From: Luteolibacter sp. LG18
GTDB lineage: Bacteria; Verrucomicrobiota; Verrucomicrobiia; Verrucomicrobiales; Akkermansiaceae
DNA: 64,000 nucleotides
Direction: 5' to 3'
Assembly (NCBI RefSeq): GCF_036322585.1
Contig: NZ_AP024600.1
Coordinates: 1,922,001-1,986,000 of the forward strand
Below are positions 10,588 to 19,103 of this stretch, piece by piece. Both the position numbers and the translations under genes were made by a program. Positions within the stretch are counted from its first letter, which is position 1. The number at the start of each line of letters is the position of its first letter. The notes under the pieces were generated by a model. It did no database searches. It saw only the letters and a list, made by a program, of their open reading frames with translations, and was not told the DNA's origin.

Positions 10588-11493
10588 GTGCCCAACTACC
10601 AACTCTCCCACCTCGACCAGATCGAAGCCGAGGCGATTTTCGTGCTCCGCGAGACCGCGGCGCAGTTCCAGAACCCGGCGCTTCTCTTCTCCGGCGGCAA
10701 GGACTCGATCGTGATGGCGTGGCTCGCCCGCAAGGCCTTCTGGCCCGCCCGCATGCCGTTCCCGCTGGTCCACATCGATACCGGCCACAATTTCCCGGAA
10801 ACGATGGTCTACCGCGATGAGTTCGTGGAAATGCTGGGTGCCCGCCTCGTGGTCGGCTCCGTGCAGGAGTCCATCGACACCGGCCGCGTCGTCGAGGAAA
10901 AGGGCCCGAACGCCTCCCGCAACGCGCTCCAGACCGTGACCCTGCTCGACACCATCGAGCACCACCAGTTCGACGCCTGCCTCGGTGGTGGCCGCCGCGA
11001 CGAGGAAAAGGCCCGCGCCAAGGAGCGCTTCTTCTCCCACCGCGACGACTTCGGCCAGTGGGACCCGAAGAACCAGCGCCCCGAGCTCTGGAACCTTTTC
11101 AATGGCCGCAAGAACTCCGGCGAGCACTTCCGCGTCTTCCCGCTGTCCAACTTCACCGAGATGGACATCTGGATGTACATCAAGCGCGAGAACATCCCGC
11201 TGCCATCCCTCTACTTCGCCCACAAGCGCGACACCCTCGTCCGCAACGGCGCGATCCTCGCGATCTCCGAGTTCGTCCAGCCGCGCGAGGGAGAAACCGT
11301 CGAGCACAAGCAGATCCGCTTCCGCACGATGGGCGACGCCACCATCACCGGCGCGATCGAATCCGACGCCGTGACGCTCGACCACATCATCGATGAGGTC
11401 GCCGCCGCCCGCCAGACCGAGCGCGGCAACCGCGCCGACGACAAGCGCTCCGAAACCTCCATGGAAGACCGCAAGAAGGAAGGCTATTTCTAA
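10588..11493 (+). CDS. cysD: Sulfate adenylyltransferase subunit 2
   Basis: Catalytic ATP-sulfurylase subunit that makes APS from ATP and sulfate, driven by the CysN GTPase. The product is 301 residues, the usual family length, starting from GTG 10588; the open frame extends 32 codons upstream but without family similarity. The PP-loop SGGKDS lies at 35-40, followed by HIDTGHNFPET near 64-74. Later segments GGGRRDEEKARAKER and the C-terminal TSMEDRKKEGYF are characteristic of CysD. It lies 51 bases before cysN. Confidence 0.96.
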   Translation: MPNYQLSHLDQIEAEAIFVLRETAAQFQNPALLFSGGKDSIVMAWLARKAFWPARMPFPLVHIDTGHNFPETMVYRDEFVEMLGARLVVGSVQESIDTGRVVEEKGPNASRNALQTVTLLDTIEHHQFDACLGGGRRDEEKARAKERFFSHRDDFGQWDPKNQRPELWNLFNGRKNSGEHFRVFPLSNFTEMDIWMYIKRENIPLPSLYFAHKRDTLVRNGAILAISEFVQPREGETVEHKQIRFRTMGDATITGAIESDAVTLDHIIDEVAAARQTERGNRADDKRSETSMEDRKKEGYF

Positions 11494-11510
11494 CCGACCT
11501 CCTCCTTCTT

Positions 11511-11538
11511 TCCGCACTTCGAAATCCGCACTCCGAAA
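11511..11538. repeat. Tandem pair of 14-base units between cysD and cysN
   Basis: TCCGCACTTCGAAA (11511-11524) is followed directly by TCCGCACTCCGAAA (11525-11538), a 13/14 match, filling half of the 51-base gap. Its architecture resembles the pair at 3-30, although the sequences differ. Function unknown. Confidence 0.5.
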
Positions 11539-11544
11539 TTTTCC

Positions 11545-12789
11545 ATGGACCTTCTCCGCTTCACCACCGCCGGCTCCGTCGACGACGGCAAATCCACCCT
11601 CATCGGCCGCCTCCTCTACGATTCCAAGTCGATCTTCGAGGACCAGCTCGAGGCCGTCGAGGAATCCTCGCGCCGCCGCGGTGACGAGCACGTCAACCTC
11701 GCCCTGCTGACCGACGGCCTCAAGGCCGAGCGCGAACAGGGCATCACCATCGACGTGGCCTACCGCTACTTCGCCACGCCGAAGCGCAAGTTCATCATCG
11801 CCGACACCCCGGGGCACATCCAGTACACCCGCAACATGGTGACCGGCGCCTCCACCGCGAACCTCGCCATCATCCTGGTGGACGCGCGCAAGGGCGTGAT
11901 CGAGCAGACCAAGCGCCACAGCTTCATCGCGAACCTGCTTCGCATCCAGCACGTGGTTGTGTGCGTCAACAAGATGGACCTCGTCGACTACTCGGAAGAG
12001 GTCTACAACCAGATCGTGAAGGACTACGAGGCCTTCGCCTCCCGCCTCGACAACATCGTCGACATCACCACCATCCCGATCTCCGCGCTCAACGGCGACA
12101 ACGTCGTCGACAAATCGGACAAGATGTCGTGGTTCCAAGGCCCATCGCTGCTCTACCACCTTGAGCACGTCTACATCGGCGGCGAGGAAAACCACGTCGA
12201 CGCGCGTTTCCCGGTGCAGTGGGTGATCCGCCCGATGAGCGACGAATGGCACGACTTCCGCGGCTACGCCGGCCGCGTGGCGGGTGGCGTCTTCAAGCCC
12301 GGCGATGAGGTCACCGTGCTGCCCTCCGGCTTCAAGACCCACGTCAAGGCCATCCACACCCCGGAAGGCGAGATCTCCGAGGCCTTTGCTCCCCAATCCG
12401 TCTGCCTCACCCTGCGCGATGAGATCGACATCTCCCGCGGCGACATGCTGGTGAAGAGCAACAACCCGCCGAAGGTCGCCCAGGACATCGAGGCGATGAT
12501 CTGCTGGTTCTCGAACAAGCCGATGCCGCCGCGCGCCAAACTCGTGCTGCGCCACACCACTCGCGAGACCAAAGCGGTCGTGCAGGAGATCAAGTACCAT
12601 GTCGACATCAACACCCTTCACAAGGTCGAGGATGTCGAAGGCTTTAACATGAACGACATCGGCCGCATCACCCTGCGCACCGCGGTGCCGCTGCTGCACG
12701 ATTCCTACCGCCGCAACCGCCACACCGGCTCGTTCATCCTCATCGATCCCGGCACCAATGAAACGGTCGCCGCAGGGATGATTCTCTGA
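11545..12789 (+). CDS. cysN: Sulfate adenylyltransferase subunit 1 (GTPase)
   Basis: Elongation-factor-like GTPase that powers APS synthesis by CysD. G1 motif GSVDDGKST is at residues 10-18, the G3 motif DTPGH is in IIADTPGHIQYTRNM near 86-100, and G4 is NKMDLVDY near 142-149. The 414-residue protein contains the GTPase and two beta-barrel domains but no C-terminal APS-kinase domain, in agreement with separate cysC. A terminator-like hairpin follows within about 10 bases, closing the sulfate-activation set. Confidence 0.96.
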   Translation: MDLLRFTTAGSVDDGKSTLIGRLLYDSKSIFEDQLEAVEESSRRRGDEHVNLALLTDGLKAEREQGITIDVAYRYFATPKRKFIIADTPGHIQYTRNMVTGASTANLAIILVDARKGVIEQTKRHSFIANLLRIQHVVVCVNKMDLVDYSEEVYNQIVKDYEAFASRLDNIVDITTIPISALNGDNVVDKSDKMSWFQGPSLLYHLEHVYIGGEENHVDARFPVQWVIRPMSDEWHDFRGYAGRVAGGVFKPGDEVTVLPSGFKTHVKAIHTPEGEISEAFAPQSVCLTLRDEIDISRGDMLVKSNNPPKVAQDIEAMICWFSNKPMPPRAKLVLRHTTRETKAVVQEIKYHVDINTLHKVEDVEGFNMNDIGRITLRTAVPLLHDSYRRNRHTGSFILIDPGTNETVAAGMIL

Positions 12790-12798
12790 CACAGGGAG

Positions 12799-12824
12799 CA
12801 AGGACATTCCTGTCCTTGTTTCTT
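12799..12824 (+). terminator. Rho-independent terminator after cysN
   Basis: CAAGGACA and TGTCCTTG form a perfect 8-bp stem around TTCC (12799-12818), followed by TTTCTT. It lies 9 bases after the cysN stop. It probably ends or attenuates transcription of the left part of the locus before the next gene. Confidence 0.7.
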
Positions 12825-12833
12825 AAACTCTCC

Positions 12834-12866
12834 GGAAGTCTGTAGCCATTCTGCTTCAGGCTTCCG
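12834..12866 (+). other. Hairpin in leader of the 12883 gene
   Basis: GGAAGTCTG (12834-12842) can pair with CAGGCTTCC (about 12858-12866), nine pairs with one G-T, leaving a loop of about 15 bases. No T-run follows. It may be a leader structure of the gene starting at 12883. Confidence 0.3.
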
Positions 12867-12882
12867 CTTCACCTCGCCGCCG

Positions 12883-13569
12883 ATGAAAGTCTTCTGCTGC
12901 TTCACTCCGGCGCACGAGATCTTATTCTCGGGCTACTTCCAGCCCTCGCTGCCCTCCGATTTCGAGGTTTGCTCCACGCTCCTCGATCTCAAGGGCGCGG
13001 GCGACTTCTACAGCAAGGAATTCCTGGAGTGCATCCGCCGGAAGATCGACCTGATCGTCCGCAGCATGGAGGAGAACGCCGGCCAGGTGATCCTGTGGAG
13101 CGACGTCGACATCATCTTCCTAGATGGCACCGCGGCGGATCTCGAATCGATATACGGGGCATCCGGCAAAGAAGTCCTCTTCCAAGCCGAGGGCCCGAAG
13201 ACCACCGAGGTGAACACCGGCTTCATCGTCTGTCGTGCCACTCCCGCGATGGCGGATTTCTTCCGCGAAGTGGGTGCCCGCCTCGCGGCTGATCCCGGTA
13301 AGAATGAACAGGCGGTGGTCAACGACATGCTCCGCGAGGGGGCCAAGGTCTCCTGGAGCACGCTGCCGCTCGAATACTACGCCCGCACCCACGGCTGGCC
13401 CGCCCCGGCCAACATCCGGATCTACCACGCGAACTACACCGCCGGAAAGGACGGCATCGGCCAGAAGATCCAGCAGTTCCGCGAGATGCGCGCCATCCGG
13501 CGTTACGGATTGGTTGCCAAATTGTGGTATGGCTTTGGCAAGGCGTTGCGCAAGTTGCGCGTCGCCTAG
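12883..13569 (+). CDS. Putative nucleotide-diphospho-sugar transferase
   Basis: A 228-residue protein with a GT-A-like look. VILWSDVDIIFLDG (residues 69-82) contains the acidic DVD at 74-76, a typical metal/sugar-nucleotide site, and TTEVNTGFIVCRAT followed by NEQAVVNDML resembles the nucleotide-diphospho-sugar transferase family (PF03407-like). The C-terminus is basic. It stands alone between the cysN terminator and the CDP-glucose genes. Donor and acceptor are unknown; assignment is by motif only. Confidence 0.6.
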   Translation: MKVFCCFTPAHEILFSGYFQPSLPSDFEVCSTLLDLKGAGDFYSKEFLECIRRKIDLIVRSMEENAGQVILWSDVDIIFLDGTAADLESIYGASGKEVLFQAEGPKTTEVNTGFIVCRATPAMADFFREVGARLAADPGKNEQAVVNDMLREGAKVSWSTLPLEYYARTHGWPAPANIRIYHANYTAGKDGIGQKIQQFREMRAIRRYGLVAKLWYGFGKALRKLRVA

Positions 13570-13653
13570 CGGTCGGCTCTTCTTTTATTCTCCCTTTTGG
13601 GGAAGAACTCGTCATGGGGACGGGCGCTATCCTCCTTGGGCATCATCATCGAC

Positions 13654-14421
13654 ATGAAAGCAGTCATCCTCGCCGGGGGGCTCGGCACACGTCTTTCGGA
13701 AGAAACCTCGCTCAAGCCGAAGCCCATGATCGAGATTGGCGGTCGGCCGATCCTGTGGCACATCCTCAAAATTTACAGTTCCCACGGCATCAACGATTTC
13801 GTGATCTGTGCTGGCTACAAGGGGTATGTGATTAAGGAATACTTCGCGAACTACTTTCTGCACATGTCGGACGTCACCTTTGACATGGTCGGAAACACGA
13901 TGGAGGTTCATCAAAAGAAGGCCGAACCTTGGAAGGTTACGGTCGTCGATACGGGGGATGAAACCATGACCGGGGGACGGATCAAAAGAATCCGACCCTA
14001 TGTGGAAGGAGAGACATTTTGCTGCACCTATGGAGACGGTGTCGGCGACATCGACATGACGGCTCTGGTCGCGAACCATCGGGCTTCGGGACGGGAAGCC
14101 ACATTGACCGGAGTTCAGCCTCCGGGTCGCTTCGGGGCACTCAGCATCGAGGATAACGCGATCACCGCCTTCCAAGAGAAGCCGGAAGGAGATGGATCGT
14201 GGATCAACGGTGGATTTTTCGTTCTTGAACCATCGGTATTCGATCGCATCGCTGGAGACTCCACCGTTTGGGAACGGGAACCACTTGAGGGCCTCGCGAG
14301 CGAGCGCCAGCTCGGTATCTACCGCCACCACGGATTCTGGCGACCTATGGATACCTTGCGGGACAAGCTAGAACTCGAACGCCTTTGGGATACGCGCTGC
14401 GCGCCGTGGAAATCCTGGTGA
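13654..14421 (+). CDS. rfbF: Glucose-1-phosphate cytidylyltransferase
   Basis: Makes CDP-glucose from CTP and glucose-1-phosphate. The 255-residue protein begins MKAVILAGGLGTRLSEET with the nucleotidyltransferase signature, followed by KPKPMIEIGGRPILWHI. CTYGDGVGDIDM provides the metal-binding Asp and NGGFFVLEP is typical. ATG 13654 gives the standard N-terminus; the open frame upstream adds 19 unrelated residues. It opens the CDP-sugar cassette and the less GC-rich interior of the locus. Confidence 0.95.
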   Translation: MKAVILAGGLGTRLSEETSLKPKPMIEIGGRPILWHILKIYSSHGINDFVICAGYKGYVIKEYFANYFLHMSDVTFDMVGNTMEVHQKKAEPWKVTVVDTGDETMTGGRIKRIRPYVEGETFCCTYGDGVGDIDMTALVANHRASGREATLTGVQPPGRFGALSIEDNAITAFQEKPEGDGSWINGGFFVLEPSVFDRIAGDSTVWEREPLEGLASERQLGIYRHHGFWRPMDTLRDKLELERLWDTRCAPWKSW

Positions 14422-14448
14422 CCGACCGCCGCCTTTGCATCGATCGCC

Positions 14449-15561
14449 ATGAACGTTTTCGGCAACGTCTACAGTGATGCCAGTGTCCTGCTCACCGGCC
14501 ATACGGGATTCAAGGGTTCTTGGATGGCCCAGTGGTTGCTACGCTGCGGGGCGCGGCTCACCGGCTACGCGCTGGATCCACAGCCGCATGAGACGCTTTA
14601 TCGTGACCTCGGCTTGGAGGACAGACTGGCGGCGGATCATCGGGGAAATCTTTCCGATCTCGAACGGCTCACGGCCCTCGTTTCCTCGGTGAAGCCTCGC
14701 TTCGTCTTCCACTTTGCCGCTCAGCCTTTGGTTCGTTTGTCCTACGACATCCCGGTGGAAACTTTCGCGACCAATGTCATGGGGACCGTTCATTTGCTGG
14801 AGGCCGTTCGGCGTAGCGGCCACGCATGCACTGTCGTCGTGATCACCACGGATAAGTGTTACGAGAACCGGGAATGGCTTCACAGCTACCGGGAGGAAGA
14901 CCCGATGGGGGGGCACGATCCTTACAGCGCCTCCAAAGGAGCCGCAGAGATTGCCGTCGCTTCCTATCGGCGCTCCTTCTTCGATCCGGGCGGCAAGGTT
15001 GCCGTGGCTACCGCCCGGGCTGGCAATGTCATCGGTGGCGGGGATTGGGCAATCGACCGGATCGTGCCGGATTGTATCCGCGCCCTTCGTGCCGGTGAAT
15101 CCATTCCTGTGCGTAACCGCGTCGCCACCCGCCCTTGGCAGCATGTCTTGGAACCGCTCTCCGGCTATCTTTGGCTCGGTGCCGTCTTGGATGATCCGGG
15201 CTTGGCGGCCTATCCCAGTAATACGCAGTTTCGCTCCGCATTCAATTTCGGCCCCCGCCTCACCAGCAACCGCCCCGTCTCCAGTCTGGTGGAAGAACTG
15301 CTCCGCCATACCGGTGGCCATTGGATCGATTGCTCCGATCCTGCCGCTCCCCACGAGGCCTCCAAACTCAATCTCGCCATCGATAAGACGCACCACCTTC
15401 TCCAGTGGCAGCCCGTATGGGATTTCCCCGAGACCATCGCCCGTACCGCGGAATGGTACCTGGCCGAACAACGTGGAGAAGTTCCCTCCATTCTTTGTGA
15501 CAAGCAGATCGAGTCCTACCAGACCGCGGCCGCCGAGGCTGGCTTGTGCTGGGCTGTCTGA
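14449..15561 (+). CDS. rfbG: CDP-glucose 4,6-dehydratase
   Basis: Converts CDP-D-glucose to CDP-4-keto-6-deoxy-D-glucose. The 370 residues have the NAD motif GHTGFKG (17-23), TTDKCYENREW near 133-143, and Tyr159/Lys163 in DPYSASKGAAE, all as in RfbG/DdhB. It follows rfbF by 27 bases. No RfbH (3-dehydrase) is present, so the pathway apparently does not go to 3,6-dideoxy sugars but to the methyltransferase, epimerase and reductase that follow. A 7-G tract (14907-14913) falls in its coding sequence. Confidence 0.95.
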   Translation: MNVFGNVYSDASVLLTGHTGFKGSWMAQWLLRCGARLTGYALDPQPHETLYRDLGLEDRLAADHRGNLSDLERLTALVSSVKPRFVFHFAAQPLVRLSYDIPVETFATNVMGTVHLLEAVRRSGHACTVVVITTDKCYENREWLHSYREEDPMGGHDPYSASKGAAEIAVASYRRSFFDPGGKVAVATARAGNVIGGGDWAIDRIVPDCIRALRAGESIPVRNRVATRPWQHVLEPLSGYLWLGAVLDDPGLAAYPSNTQFRSAFNFGPRLTSNRPVSSLVEELLRHTGGHWIDCSDPAAPHEASKLNLAIDKTHHLLQWQPVWDFPETIARTAEWYLAEQRGEVPSILCDKQIESYQTAAAEAGLCWAV

Positions 15562-15584
15562 GATTCCTTTCATTCCTCCAACCC

Positions 15585-16814
15585 GTGAATAAATCCCACT
15601 CGTGCCGCAGTTGCGGCTCATCCCATCTGAGAAGGTTCCTGGACTTGGGCAACCAACCGCTTGCGAACAATCTGCCGCGTCCTGATGACGCGTTGGATCG
15701 CGAACCCCGCTTCCCTCTTCGGGTTGCCGTTTGCGAGAGCTGCCGATTGGTTCAGATCGAGGATACAGTGCCCCCCGTCACCTTGTTTGGTGAATACCTT
15801 TACTTTTCCTCCTTTTCGGACGCGATGGTCAGGCATGCGGCCGAAGCGGTTGTCGTCCATACCGGCAGCTGCAATCTTGGTGTGGATAGCTTCGTCGTCG
15901 AGATCGCCAGCAACGATGGATATCTCCTGAAAAATTTTGTCTCCGCGGGCATTCCCTGCCTGGGCGTGGAACCTGCTGCGAATATCGCGGAAGTCGCGGT
16001 GGCCTCAGGGGTTCCAACCTTGTGCGAATTCTTCGGCGTTGCCACGTCGGCCAAGGTGGTCGCGGAATACGGGCAGGCGGATCTGATTCTGGGCAACAAT
16101 GTCTTTGCCCATGCTCCCGACATCAACGACTTCATCGGAGGAATGGCCGGCCTGTTGAAATCCGGTGGCCGGATCGTGTTGGAGTTTCCTTATTTGGGGA
16201 ACTTCATCGACAATATCGAGTTCGACACCGTTTATCACGAGCATGTGTTTTATTTCTCGGTTCTTGCGCTCGCTCCCGCTTTCGCGCGCCATGGGCTCGA
16301 GATCTTCGATGTCACGCTTCTGGACATTCACGGTGGTTCGCTCCGCCTTTCGGTCGGCCATGCTGGCGTGCATGAGAAGACCGTGGCGCTTCAGGAACTG
16401 GTTGGACAAGAGAAGGCGGCGGGCATGGATGCTGACTACTACTACGATAGTTTCTCCAAGCAGGTCGAACACCTGAGAACCCAACTCGTGGAGCTTGTCG
16501 GGGAACTCAAGGAGGCGGGGCATAGCCTCGCGGCCTACGGGGCTTCAGCAAAGGGCAGCACGCTCCTGAACTTCTTCGGGATTGGGCAAGGCACGCTCGA
16601 TTTCGTGGCGGACCGCAGCACCTACAAGCAAGGTCGGCTCACGCCCGGCACTCATCTCCCCATCGTTCCACCGGAAGCCCTGTTGGAGCGCATGCCGGAT
16701 TACACGCTTCTGTTGACTTGGAATTTCGCGAAGGAAATCCTTCTTCAACAGGACGCTTATCGGAAGGCTGGTGGCAAGTTCATCATCCCGCTTCCCGAAC
16801 CCACGATCGTTTGA
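15585..16814 (+). CDS. Sugar C-methyltransferase (zinc-binding, SAM-dependent)
   Basis: Probably adds a methyl branch to the 4-keto-6-deoxy CDP-sugar. From GTG 15585 the product is 409 residues. The N-terminal zinc site uses Cys7/Cys10 and Cys50/Cys53. The SAM-binding region is VVEIASNDGYLL, and YHEHVFYFS carries the Tyr/Glu/His residues used for deprotonation in characterised C-3 methyltransferases such as TcaB9. The C-terminal GASAKGSTLLNFF is the third domain of the family. The open frame extends to 15546, overlapping rfbG, but the later GTG better fits the zinc motif. C-3 is the likely site; C-5 is possible. Confidence 0.85.
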   Translation: MNKSHSCRSCGSSHLRRFLDLGNQPLANNLPRPDDALDREPRFPLRVAVCESCRLVQIEDTVPPVTLFGEYLYFSSFSDAMVRHAAEAVVVHTGSCNLGVDSFVVEIASNDGYLLKNFVSAGIPCLGVEPAANIAEVAVASGVPTLCEFFGVATSAKVVAEYGQADLILGNNVFAHAPDINDFIGGMAGLLKSGGRIVLEFPYLGNFIDNIEFDTVYHEHVFYFSVLALAPAFARHGLEIFDVTLLDIHGGSLRLSVGHAGVHEKTVALQELVGQEKAAGMDADYYYDSFSKQVEHLRTQLVELVGELKEAGHSLAAYGASAKGSTLLNFFGIGQGTLDFVADRSTYKQGRLTPGTHLPIVPPEALLERMPDYTLLLTWNFAKEILLQQDAYRKAGGKFIIPLPEPTIV

Positions 16815-16819
16815 TCTCC

Positions 16820-17353
16820 ATGGAGATTGTAGCGGGCAAACTCCCGGGCGTTCACGTCATCGACGCTCCCAAAAGGGGAGATGAACGGGGTTATCTTGTG
16901 CGCACCTACTGCGAGGATCATTTCCGGAATGCCGGGCTGAACACCCATTGGGTCCAATGCAGCCTCACTCATACTGCCCGCGAGGGCACTCTCAGGGGCA
17001 TGCATTTCCAGACCTCTCCATTCGGGGAAATCAAATTAATCCGCTGTGTCAGCGGTAGTGTCTGGGATTGCGTGGTGGACCTCCGCCCGACATCGCCCTG
17101 CTTCGGACAGTGGGAAGCATACGAGCTCAGCGAGGCAAACGAGCGGTCACTGTATGTTCCGGAAGGAGTCGCGCACGGGTTCTATTCACTCACGGATGAT
17201 GTCCGGATGCTCTATCAGATGTCAGCTCCTTATTCGCCGGAGCATGCCAGTGGAGTGAGGTGGGACGATGCGGAGCTTTCGATAGATTGGCCGCGGCCAC
17301 CGCGCCTTGTTTCCGAAAAAGACCTGGCCCTGCCTTGGTTCCAAAAGCGGTGA
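16820..17353 (+). CDS. dTDP-4-dehydrorhamnose 3,5-epimerase family protein
   Basis: Cupin-fold epimerase of 177 residues, here probably acting on the methylated CDP-4-keto sugar. The N-terminal DERGYLVRTYCEDHF matches the substrate-binding pattern, LRGMHFQ carries the catalytic His62, and Lys72 and YVPEGVAHGFYSL are conserved. ATG 16820 lies 5 bases after the methyltransferase stop. The stop overlaps the next start (GTGA). It may epimerise only C3 or C5. Confidence 0.9.
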   Translation: MEIVAGKLPGVHVIDAPKRGDERGYLVRTYCEDHFRNAGLNTHWVQCSLTHTAREGTLRGMHFQTSPFGEIKLIRCVSGSVWDCVVDLRPTSPCFGQWEAYELSEANERSLYVPEGVAHGFYSLTDDVRMLYQMSAPYSPEHASGVRWDDAELSIDWPRPPRLVSEKDLALPWFQKR

Positions 17354-18234
17354 AAATTCTTCTTACAGGCGCGAGCGGGTTTATTGGTCGTGAGTTGGCT
17401 CCACTGTTGATGGCAGCCGGTCATGAACTCACCATCCTGGCGAGGGAAGGAGGCCGGGAGGTGCCCTCGGATGTAGAGCGCCTCGCGGCTCCCGTTGGCG
17501 AATGGGTGTCCGCAGTCGGAAGCCGCTCCTACGACGTCTGCATCCATCTTGCTTGGATCGCCACGCCGGGGGTCTATTTACACTCGGAAGAAAATGAGAT
17601 CTTCGCAGATGTTACCTTGGCCCTGGCCGAAGTTCTCTTTCGGAACGGGCTCAGGTATTTCGTTGGAACCGGGACTTGCATCGAGTACTCACCCGACCAA
17701 AGCGAGATCTGCGTGGAGGATGTGACTCCCACAGAGCCGATCCACCCTTATTCCCTCGCCAAGGACCGAACCCGGCGCGGATTGGAACAGCTCTCCGTCG
17801 ACGCGGAGGCGGAGTTCACCTGGGCACGGGTTTTCTATCCTTATGGCCCTGGGGAGCACCCAGCGCGCACTATCAGTAGCTTTCTCCGCGAATTGCGCTC
17901 CCACCGAACCGTGACTCTCCGGAATCCGGGTTCCGTGAAAGACTTCATCCACGTCCGCGATGTCGCGACGGCTTTTTTGAAGGTCGCGGAAGGGAGCGCT
18001 CCACGGGGAGTCGTCAATATCGGCACCGGTAGGGGAATCTCCATCCGTGAAATCGCATTGCGTGCTGCCGCGGCCACTGGCGCTGATGCTTCTTTGATCA
18101 CTGCCGTTGGCGATCCGCCATACGATCCCTACGGCTGGCATGTTGCGGATATCCGAAAGTTGTCGGCCACCGGATGGCGGCCCGAAATCGATATCGACAC
18201 CGGCATCCGGCAAATTCTCGAAGTCCTTCGCTGA
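17350..18234 (+). CDS. NAD(P)-dependent sugar epimerase/reductase
   Basis: Extended SDR enzyme of 294 residues, probably the 4-keto reductase finishing the CDP-sugar. The nucleotide motif GASGFIG lies near residues 7-13, GTGTCIEYSP near 102-111, and the catalytic YSLAK near 134-138. FYPYGPGEHPARTI is typical of sugar epimerases. It starts with GTG overlapping the previous stop by 4 bases, which supports a joint pathway. A 4-epimerase role is the alternative. Confidence 0.85.
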   Translation: MKILLTGASGFIGRELAPLLMAAGHELTILAREGGREVPSDVERLAAPVGEWVSAVGSRSYDVCIHLAWIATPGVYLHSEENEIFADVTLALAEVLFRNGLRYFVGTGTCIEYSPDQSEICVEDVTPTEPIHPYSLAKDRTRRGLEQLSVDAEAEFTWARVFYPYGPGEHPARTISSFLRELRSHRTVTLRNPGSVKDFIHVRDVATAFLKVAEGSAPRGVVNIGTGRGISIREIALRAAAATGADASLITAVGDPPYDPYGWHVADIRKLSATGWRPEIDIDTGIRQILEVLR

Positions 18235-18294
18235 GTCGGTGTCATCGTCCGGCCTCTCTAATTATACAAGTCATCCATCGTCCCTAGCATCATC

Positions 18295-19062
18295 GTGAAA
18301 TACACACTCGATACTGAAAGCAAACTCTTGGCCATTGAAAGCGATGGCGAGGAACGTTCGATCGATCTCTATAGCAAGGAGGCTTTCGATCTGATCTCGG
18401 AGATCTGGCTGAAAGTCGGCTGGAATCAGAAGTATCCCTATTCGTTCTCCTGGATGGGCCGGCCGATCATCCAGAATCCGGAGGAAATCGTCCGAACCCA
18501 GGAAGTCATCTACCGAATCAAGCCGACTGTGATTGTCGAGACAGGCGTCGCTCACGGCGGTTCCTTGATCTACTACGCTTCCTTGTTCAAAGCCATGGGC
18601 ACGGAGGGGCGCGTGATCGGTGTGGATATCGAAATCCGCCCGCACAACCGCACCGCGATCGAAGCTCATGAATTGTTTCCTTCGATCACGCTGATCGAAG
18701 GAAGCTCCACGGACCCCGACATCGTGAGCCAGGTGGCAACCCTGCTGAAGCCGGACGATCGAGTGCTGGTTATCCTGGACAGCAATCACACCAAGGCCCA
18801 TGTCGCCGCAGAGCTTGCCGCCTATCACGGGTTCGTCACCCCGGGATCCTATATCGTGGCGACGGACGGCAGTATGGAAATTCTGCATGACGTTCCGCGT
18901 GGCAATCCCGAATGGCTTCACGACAATCCTTCCGAAGCAGCCCGCGAGTTCGCTGCCGCTCATCCTGAATTCATCCTCGAGCAACCGGAGTGGCCGTTCA
19001 ATGAAAGCCAGCTCGATAAGAACATCACGCACTGGCCCGATGCGTGGTTGAAGAAGCTCTGA
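18295..19062 (+). CDS. Cephalosporin hydroxylase-family (CmcI-like) methyltransferase
   Basis: A 255-residue Rossmann-fold protein of the CmcI/RhnM family; many members are SAM-dependent sugar or natural-product O-methyltransferases rather than hydroxylases. The SAM site reads IVETGVAHGGSL (about residues 79-90), followed by GRVIGVDIEIRPHN, and the family motif LDSNHTKAHV lies near 161-170, with metal-binding Asp/His. It starts with GTG after a 60-base A/T-rich gap. In this setting an O-methylation of a sugar is likely; the target is unknown. Confidence 0.8.
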   Translation: MKYTLDTESKLLAIESDGEERSIDLYSKEAFDLISEIWLKVGWNQKYPYSFSWMGRPIIQNPEEIVRTQEVIYRIKPTVIVETGVAHGGSLIYYASLFKAMGTEGRVIGVDIEIRPHNRTAIEAHELFPSITLIEGSSTDPDIVSQVATLLKPDDRVLVILDSNHTKAHVAAELAAYHGFVTPGSYIVATDGSMEILHDVPRGNPEWLHDNPSEAAREFAAAHPEFILEQPEWPFNESQLDKNITHWPDAWLKKL

Positions 19063-19103
19063 ATTCCCGCTCGCGGGTTGCGGGCGGTAAACGAGTTCTG
19101 GCG

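Noticed and set aside
10327-12807. 826-codon minus-strand frame opposite cysD and cysN
   Set aside because: Low-complexity Val/Asp/Gly/His composition; the plus strand holds two unmistakable genes.
12883-13569. The missing sulfotransferase after cysN
   Set aside because: It lacks the PAPS-binding P-loop-like motif; an acidic DVD site fits a sugar transferase instead.
18235-18294. Possible promoter in the A/T-rich gap before the CmcI-like gene
   Set aside because: A TATAC-like sequence is present but there is no matching -35 element at proper spacing.
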